Source: Elysia marginata | Lineage: Eukaryota; Mollusca; Gastropoda; Plakobranchidae | Assembly: GCA_019649035.1 (NCBI GenBank) | Contig: BMAT01003913.1 | Span: 113,434-153,452 of the forward strand | Length of the DNA stretch: 40,019 nucleotides | Direction of reading: 5' to 3' | In this document: one piece after another, positions 33,162 through 40,019 of the stretch | Position numbering within the stretch: the first letter of the stretch is position 1 | How the letters are laid out: each line of letters starts with the position of its first letter | Notes under the pieces: generated by a model | Told to the model about the DNA's origin: nothing | Seen by the model: only the letters and a program-made list of their open reading frames with translations | Databases searched by the model: none | Made by a program: the position numbers and the translations under genes

Positions 33162-34057
33162 ACAAGATAAGATAAGATGAACCTTTATTTTCCTTTGAAG
33201 AGGCACACTGTTTTGGTTATTTCAAGAAACATAGAAATAACATACACACAAACATCACTTAAAAAATCATACACTTAAAAGAAATGACGTATGTGTTCGT
33301 GAAAAAAAAGTCTGAACGGCAATAAAATGAATTGATTGACAATTGATATGAACGAATTTTGATGGCTTCGTGAGCGTTCAGAGAAACGTAAATGTTTGTA
33401 CAATCGGTGGTGTTTATCTTTTAAGATCCAGATGATTTTGCTTTGAGTTTTACAGAGATGCAATGAATTCGTGTCCAAGAACGCGCTATTTAGTTGGAAA
33501 ATGTTATTACATCTTTTTATCATTGAGCCAATTTTTCTTGTCATGTTTTGGCTTACATTTCCTTCCCCATCAACCGACGCAAAACAAACGGCTTTCTCGA
33601 TTATTGCTTTATAGAAAAGGCTAAGGACGTTTGTCAACGTGGAATGAATTTAATTTACGTAGAAAATACAAACAGGTGTTCAATTTCTTTAAAAGAGATA
33701 ATTAGTGAAATAGGCGTTCCAGACTCTAGCTTGTTGTCAATAGTTACTCCAGGATACTTAGACGATTCTACACGCTCAACTTCTTTATTTATAAAGCCAG
33801 GCGTCGGTGGCGTTTTTTTTCTTTTTTAAACCAGTAACCATATCCTTAGTTTTCTTAATGTTTAGAAGGACAAAGATATCTTCACGCCATTTAAAAAAAG
33901 TAAGTTTTCTGTTTAACTGTTTTCATCTTTCGTAACTAAATTTTGAATCGAGGTGTATCGGCAAATTTCAGTATATAGGTATCGTCAGTGTTTTGGGATA
34001 CACATTCGTTAGACTATGAAAACCGGCGACAACACAGCTCCTTGCGGTGCCCCTGTA
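33162..34057 (-). mobile_element. LINE, 3' half, split by the Helitron (CR1/L2-like), copy 2
   Basis: The minus strand reads in order: GAPQGAVLSPVF (34018-34053, RT motif before the palm), then LTNECVS and ILKFAD (33930-34000, catalytic block), NIKKTKDMV near 33855, VTIDNKL near 33735, and NVLSLFYKAIIEKAVCF (33570-33630). The last block belongs to the post-RT C-terminal region, which stays open in 33275-33637. The 3' end carries tandem (ATCTT)n at about 33162-33178, preceded by AAAATAAAGG. Frameshifts occur throughout. The 5' continuation lies beyond the Helitron at 39222-39655. Confidence 0.88.
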
Positions 34058-34745
34058 TCTATATATATATACGGATAAATCATGAATTTTTCGAATTTGT
34101 GTCGCCGATCACGCCTAAACCATAAAACGCCCAGGCTTCAAACTTTGTAGAGCAGTATATTTTCGATGCGAAATCTATCTAGGATACATTAGAAAGCAAC
34201 AAACGGTCTCATTCTAATAAGTTATCACTTTAGATATTTTATGTTTTTATGCGAATCAAATCGCCATTGTTTTTTTCCGAACGTATCTAGAGCTAGATCA
34301 AGGCCGGCGGAAGTTGACTGGCCAACCCTTCAGCGTCATTTCAAAACATAAACAAATCTCTAAGCGTCACTTCAAAATTTATACGATGCAATCAAGATTC
34401 TAGATCTAGATCTAGATTGAATTTCTAGAATCTCCAGCAGGGTTGATAGGGGTTCAGTTTTTAGATCTAGATTACATGTAGGCCTTGAATCTTGCCTTGC
34501 CTAAATCATGTAGAATTAATGTAGAACACAGAGCATCGACAGTAGATTTCTAGATCTAGATTATCTAGATCCCAATACATGATGTAGCTGTAAGTAGTTA
34601 TTATCGACTATCGCAAACAAACTATTTAGTCCTTGAGAGTAGATCTATACACAAGTTCCAGAACTCAAACAAACTATAATAGTCCTTGACAGGAGATCTA
34701 GACCCCATTCCAGAACGTATTTTTATCACACATGACACATCAATC
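34058..34745 (+). other. Helitron 5' non-coding region
   Basis: Contains the 5' terminus and a stretch rich in TAGATCTAGAT (about 34395-34700) that matches dispersed repeats elsewhere in the window. It probably carries the element's promoter, but no TATA box position is clear. Confidence 0.6.
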
Positions 34746-37700
34746 ATGCCAGGCCGCAAACGAACTGCCTTATCAGTCCTCGACAGAAAAGATCGCGAGC
34801 TAGATCTAGACCGCAAATGCCTGTCCCTCAAGATGCAGTTCCAGAACTTCAAATGCCTGTACCTCAAGAAATTGATCTTGCAGTTCCAGAAGTAACTCTC
34901 CCAAAAGGACTTCGTTATGAGCCTGACAATTTCAAACAAGAATTTTCTATAGGCTCCCTTCTAGAGCAAATTGCTTACATTGTGCAGCATACAAATTTCC
35001 GGGGGAAACACCTGCTATGTGTTGTAGCAATGGTAAAGTTGACCTGCAGCCATTGCCAGCACTCCCTTCGCCACTTAATGAACTTTTTGGAGGAGAAGCA
35101 TTAAATTCAAAGCATTTTCTGGAAAACATTAGAAAATACAATGCAGTTTTCCAATTAACATCACTAGGGTGTAAAGAAGCGAATCCTAGAGGCTGGAATC
35201 CCCAATTTAGAATTCAAGGACAATTGTACCATCTGATTGGCTCTCTACACGCGGATGGGCAGAACCCACCATCTTTTCTGCAAATTTATTTTTTAAACGA
35301 TGATGACCAAGTTGCAAGACGTAAAAGTATTTTTGATGACCTTCTACACCCAGTTCTTCTAGACATCCAGGAATCTTTAAAAGAACACCACAAGTATGCC
35401 AAGGAAATCGGGTGTGCTTATGAATTTGCTGCTTCTCAGGATCTTCAAGATTTTTCAATAATCATCAAAGAATCTGCAAGACCTGCTGGAACACACCCTG
35501 GCAGATATAACAAACCAGATTTCAAGGATGTTGCTGTGCTTATGCCCAATGAACCTGCAGGCCATCGCAATATTGTACTGCGGCTAAGGGACAATGGACT
35601 GCGCCGCATATCAGAGTTACATAGAGCTTACGACTTATTGCAGTATCCACTCTTAATGCCTTTTGCTACAGATGGCTGGAACTTAGACCTGAAGATGACC
35701 AGTAGATACAAAATAACACAAAACCAATTTTATTGTTTTCATTTCTTTACCAGACTTGGCAACTATCTTTTGCAAGCAAGAAAACTTTTTCAACTGTACT
35801 TAGTAGATGCTTACGCTAAAATTGAGAGTGAAAGGTTGCAATTTTTGAGAAGAGAACAAAACCGTCTTCGTGCAGACAACTATCAAAACCTAAAGGACAC
35901 AGTGGTAGTGAGAGATGGAGATCCTACAAATGTTGGTCAACAAGTGATATTGCCTGCAACTTATTGCGGAAGGCCACGGTATATAATTTCGAAAAGCAAC
36001 AAGATGCTATGGCTTACGTAAGGAAATACGGATGTCCATATATGTTCAATACAGTCACCACAAATCCCAACTGGAAAGAGATTACTGACCATCTTCTGGA
36101 GGGACAGCACCCACATGATCGTCCTGACCTTTTGGTACGCGTTTTTCGCTTAAAACTAAAACAAACAATGGATGCTTTAAAAAATGGTTGTCTAGGCTCT
36201 GTCGATGCTTGGCTCTACAACATTGAGTTCCAGGAGAGAGGTTTGCCGCATGCACATATTCTTTTATGGATGTCACGTGATTCTAAAATTCACCCCTGTA
36301 TGATCGATGCAGCAGTCAGTGCCGAAATCCCAGACAAAAACCAAGACCCAGAACTCTTCACAATTGTTACTTCACATGGTGCACGGACCCTGTGGTGCAC
36401 TGAATCCAAATGCCCCATGCATGAAAGATGGTAAATGCTCAAAGCAGTTTCCAAAACCCTTTGTAAAAGACACGGAGATGGAACCAGACAGCTATCCTAA
36501 ATACCAGCGCAAAGATGTGCAAAGTTGAGGCAATTGGACTGTAAAAAAATTGGTGGGACAGAATATACCATAGACAACAGATGGATTGTACCATATAATC
36601 CTTGGTTACTGAGACAATTAAATTGTCACGCAAATGTTGAGATCTGCGCTTCAATTAAGAGAATTAAGTACGTGTTAAAGTATGTACATAAAGGTGCAGA
36701 TCAAGCAACTTTTCAGATTCAGGAAGGAGGTCGGATCGATAAAATTTCCAATTTCCTCAATGCAAGGTAAATATGTAGTAAAGAAGCTGCATGGCGTATT
36801 TTTGAAATGCCTATTACAGAAAGGTACCCCCCAGTAGTTCACTTGCAGATTCATTTGGAAAACTTTCAAAGAGTTTATTTCAAAGAAAATACAGCCCAAC
36901 AAGTTGCAAATGCAGCCCCGCCAGCGACTACTTTAACCAGTTATTTTCATTTATGTGCTACGGATGCATTTGCACAAAATGTTCTGTATGTAGATATACC
37001 AAAGTATTACACTTAGGATACAACAAAGAATACTTCGCAAAGAAGGAAACGTGGAAGACAAGTAGAAGTAGGAGTCTATGAAGCTGCTGCTATTGGGCGA
37101 ATCTACACTATCAGTCCCAAACAGGGTGATTGTTTTTACCTACGTTTGCTACTTTTGTCCATACCAGGCCCTACTTCTTTTCAACTGTTGAGGACCCTCA
37201 ACGGTACCACCCATGAATCATACAGAGACGCATGTCTTGCCCTTGGACTTCTGAAAGATGACAACATTCACCGCCAGACTTTACAAGAGGCCTGCATAAG
37301 TCAGAGTCCGCAACAGCTTAGAAATCTCTTTGCTATCCTACTCACACAGATATGTCCATCCAACCCGACAGAGCTGTGGGAAGAATTTTGCCATGAAATG
37401 AGTGGAAATTATGCTCATCAAACAGATGTAACTGAAGAAGCTGCAAAAAACATGGCCATCATCAATTTAGAGGACATAATTGCATCTATCGGTGGAACAT
37501 CATTAGAAAATCATAGCTTGCCGGTGCCAACAAGACAGGCAGATGAAAGGAAAGACAAAGAATATTCAAGAGAAACTAACTATTCATGCGAAGATCAAGA
37601 ACGCATAGCAGATGCTAATGTTCAAAAACTGACCCCAGAACAATCAGTCATCTACAACGACTTCACTCAGAAAATTCAAAATGGTCAGAGTAGCTTAATA

Positions 37701-38983
37701 TGCTTTCTTGATGCTCCAGGGGGTTGTGGCAAGACATTTTTTATCGAAACCATCTTAGCCTCCCAGCGTGCCAAAGGCAGCATTGCTATCGCTACAGCAA
37801 GCACCGGACTAGCGGCAACTCTTCTACCTGGAGGTAGAACCATCCACAGTACATTTAAAGTACCTCTTAACATAATTAACTCTGAAACACCGTCTTGCTC
37901 GTTCAAAAAAGGTACTGCTCTTTCGCGAGTACTTCAAGACGCGTCCGTACTAATTGTTGACGAGGCAACACTCCTTCACAGAAAAGTTATTGAGGCTATC
38001 GATACGACCCTGAAAGACATACGTTCATCTTTTGAAGTTATGGGTGGACTTTTAACGCTTCTCTGTGGCGATTTCCGGCAGATTTTGCCTGTCATTAGGC
38101 AGGGTACTAGGGCAAACATTGTCGACGCCTGTCTCAAGTCATCCTCACTTTGGAGATTAGTCCAACAGTACAGACTCACAACAAACATGAGAGTAGCGCT
38201 GCAAGCAGTGAAAGGGCAGAAATGTTCGCCAACAAACTTCTAAGGCTCGGCAAAGGTGAAACAGGCACAGTGCAATCACTTGATTATGTTTCTCTTTTAA
38301 ATTTCGGAACACGCGCAGAGAACATTGACATCCTTTTAGACAGAATTTACCCTCAAATTCATAGCAATTATGAGAATCATACCTGGCTAATGCAAAGAGC
38401 TATTCTTGCACCTCATAATGACAGTGTCGGTCAAATCAATAAACTCTTAGCTGAAAAACTACCCACACAAACACACACATACACTGCAATCAAATCAGTA
38501 GTAGATGAGGAGCAGGCTGTACAATTTCCTGTAGAATTTCTCAATTCAATAGAGGTCTCAGGGTTACCACCACATGTCTTAGATCTTAAGTGTGGCATGC
38601 CAGTGATGCTACTTAGGTCAATAAAGCCACCGGAGCTCATGAATGGCACAAGGTGTATCATCCACAAATGTAACAGACATTTTGTTGAAGGGATTTATTC
38701 AGGGCAGCATAATTCAATACCAAGAATACCCTTAAGGCCCTCAGACACCATGTTCCCCTTCCAGTTTGAAAGGAAACAGTTTCCCTTACGACCCTGCTTT
38801 GCCATGACAATAAATAAGGCCCAGGGCCAGACACTAAAGGTCATCGGATTAGATCTTCGACAGCCAATTTTTGCGCATGGTATGTTGTATGTGGCTCTGT
38901 CTAGAACAGGAAAAGAAGATTCCATCACCACGTTATCATCTCAAAGACTGGCTAGAAATGTGGTCTATACAGAAGTTCTATAA
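34746..38983 (+). pseudogene. Helitron RepHel protein (HUH Rep plus PIF1-like helicase), degraded
   Basis: This would encode about 1,410 residues, normal for animal RepHel proteins, which nick and transfer one DNA strand (Rep) and unwind DNA (SF1B helicase). The likely start is the ATG at 34746 (MPGRKRTALS). An N-terminal Cys cluster (CLHC near 34970 and CC near 35020) precedes the Helitron-like N domain (YPLLMPFATDGW, LVDAYAKIESERL). The Rep core has HUH as HAH at 36249-36257 and the two-Tyr motif YVLKY (Tyr codons 36669 and 36681). The helicase has Walker A APGGCGKT (37716-37736), Walker B VDEA (37956-37967), GDFRQ (38067-38081), the INKAQGQT block (about 38801-38833) and LYVALSRT (38885-38908). 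Breaks: frame changes near 34810, 34975, 35980, 36370, 36520 and 38200, a TAA at 36768 (Tyr expected) and a TAG at 37014 (Trp expected). Catalytic residues remain but the protein cannot be made in one piece. Confidence 0.92.
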
Positions 38984-39221
38984 GGTTAGTAAAGTCCATT
39001 TATTGCGGGCTAAAGTTTTTTTTTGTTACTACTTCTTTACAGATGACAACTTATTCTTCACACACATACTCTTCATTCCAGATGATAGTTAATTCGTTGC
39101 TCTAATATAATAACTAATATCCTTTTTTCTCAGGTGATAATTGATTCTTTTTCCTTATGTGATATGCAACTTTTAATTAAACCGCCCTCCCTCCCTGTTC
39201 ATTGAAGGGGTACACAGCTAG

Positions 39222-39655
39222 TTAGTAATAATCATATTGAATATAACACTACATTTTCAGTTAACTATCTTAATGTTGGACAATTTGACATATTTTGGTT
39301 TAAATGTTAAAAAATCCAGAATGCATGCTATCAAATTTGTGTCAAGGCTCATCTTACTTAATTTAGAGATAACAAGGTGTGGTTGAATGGTGTTAAAAGC
39401 AGTGGAAATTATCTATGAACAGTATTCTGCAATAACTTCTAAGCATATCAAGATGTTTTTAAACATTCTGCAAAAATACAAGAGTTGCATCTTCTACACT
39501 CCTTTTCTCTCTATACTCAAACTGTATGAGATCTTGAAAAACAGCGAAACATATTTTACTTCTTCAACAACAATTTTCTCTAAACATTTTGTAACAATGG
39601 ACGTTGGAGCAACTGGTGAAGGGGCCTTTAGACGTGCAGTAATTTCATCGACAAA
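39222..39655 (-). mobile_element. LINE, RT fingers region, split by the Helitron
   Basis: Minus-strand continuation of the LINE at 33162-34057. From high to low coordinate it reads PTSIVTKCLEKIV (39570-39610), then QFEYREKRSVEDATLVFLQN (39480-39530), ILFIDN (39405-39425), FNTIQPHLV (39369-39397), ILDFLTFKPKYVKLSN (39285-39340) and NMIITNTG up to the junction. These are the consecutive conserved blocks of a non-LTR reverse transcriptase, in the right order and spacing, with small frameshifts near 39410 and 39455 and a stop near 39270. Upstream blocks (endonuclease) are not seen before 39655, so the copy is probably 5'-truncated there. Confidence 0.9.
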
Positions 39656-40019
39656 ATATACGGTATCGACAGTTTAGCGGGCGGACTATCAACTTCTCGT
39701 TAAACCTGAGCGTGTAAACGAGCAATGCTCTCGATATCGATGGGTTCTCAGTCCAATAGCCAGATATCTCGCGAGGCTAGATGTTTTCCCTTATAGTCCA
39801 GGAAAGATAGCCCAAAAATAGGCCGAACCTCAAACTAATTGCTTTCTAACGTTTTCTTATATTTTCTTGTTAAGAAATGTTTGAAGTGTAACATACTAAA
39901 AGTTTACCGCCGCAGAGGCGGGGGAACATACTTTTTTTTAGAGGTCAAAGGTCATCAAGTGCAATTTTGTGAAAAATTCGAAAATTTTGCAAAGTGTGTT
40001 TTGTACTTGACATAAGACA
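39656..40019. other. No recognised gene
   Basis: Contains a perfect small hairpin CCGCC-GCAGA-GGCGG (39908-39922) followed by GGGAACATACTTTTTTTT. This recalls a Helitron 3' end but lacks CTRR. Nothing else recognised. Confidence 0.45.

Larger units (their letters stand above)
34058..39221 (+). mobile_element. Helitron rolling-circle transposon, full length, autonomous type
   Basis: The element is 5164 bp. Its 5' end is TCTATATATATATACGG with A as the outside base (34057). Its 3' end is GGGGTACACAGCTAG (39207-39221), with CTAG as the terminal CTRR and T outside (39222). Helitrons insert between A and T without target duplication, as here. Both ends are confirmed because removing the element joins the flanking minus-strand LINE in frame: ITNTGAPQGAVLSP reads across the junction. 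A hairpin before the 3' end is weak (CCCT...AGGG around 39193-39210). Inside is one degraded Rep-helicase gene on the plus strand; no captured host gene was recognised. Confidence 0.93.

Noticed and set aside
35207..35458. Minus-strand ORFs inside the Helitron (also at 36082, 36439, 37685, 37976, 38431 and 38695)
   Set aside because: All are shadows of the plus-strand RepHel reading frame.
39908..39935. Second Helitron 3' end
   Set aside because: The hairpin CCGCC-GCAGA-GGCGG is good, but the sequence after it (GGGAACATACTTTT) has no CTRR at the expected distance.

Overview
The window looks like a gene-poor, repeat-rich stretch of an invertebrate animal genome. It is AT-rich, has no operons, has long (GA)n, (GAT)n and (AAT)n microsatellites, and holds one 430-base run of N inside a (GA)n tract. 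The many short TAGATCTAGATCT-like motifs, the tRNA-derived SINEs, the CR1/L2-like LINEs and the Penelope-like remnant would fit a mollusc, perhaps a gastropod. That placement is inference, because no species-specific gene is present. I found no convincing host protein-coding gene, functional tRNA or rRNA. Nearly every recognisable coding trace belongs to a decayed transposable element.

Layout. 0-13 kb: mostly unrecognised DNA with SINE copies (673, 3322, 7624), a LINE remnant on the minus strand (4806-5735), an unrecognised degraded minus-strand coding trace (about 8.15-9.4 kb), a ~290-bp fold-back hairpin (11478-11768) and an array of eight 23-bp units (12238-12421). 13.4-16.9 kb: a nested cluster with two 5'-truncated CR1-like LINEs ending in (ATT)n tails, a solo LTR inserted inside a (GAT)n microsatellite, and the GIY-YIG endonuclease end of a Penelope-like element. 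17.6-18.5 kb: a complete non-autonomous Mutator-like transposon with terminal inverted repeats, an 8-bp target duplication and a FLYWCH zinc-finger fragment. 19.0-19.3 kb: a SINE with a 12-bp target duplication. 21.4-23.5 kb: GA-rich low-complexity DNA and the gap. 24.5-29.6 kb: a second SINE copy, an orphan Helitron 3' end, a dispersed repeat interrupted by a TIR element, and diverged tandem repeats. 30.7-31.7 kb: a SINE and an RTE-like LINE end.

33.2-39.7 kb is the most informative region. A 5164-bp autonomous-type Helitron (34058-39221) carries a degraded Rep-helicase gene (HUH endonuclease plus PIF1-like SF1B helicase). It sits inside the reverse transcriptase of a minus-strand LINE, whose two halves flank it (33162-34057 and 39222-about 39655). 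The LINE reading frame closes exactly across the insertion point between A and T, which fixes both Helitron ends to the base.

The elements do not act together as a pathway. They form a record of successive insertions: LINEs first, then the LTR, Mutator-like element, TIR element and Helitron into or beside them, followed by point and frameshift decay. I saw no evidence of a novel defence or other organised system. The points most worth checking are the nested insertions with exact boundaries and the few unexplained repeats.
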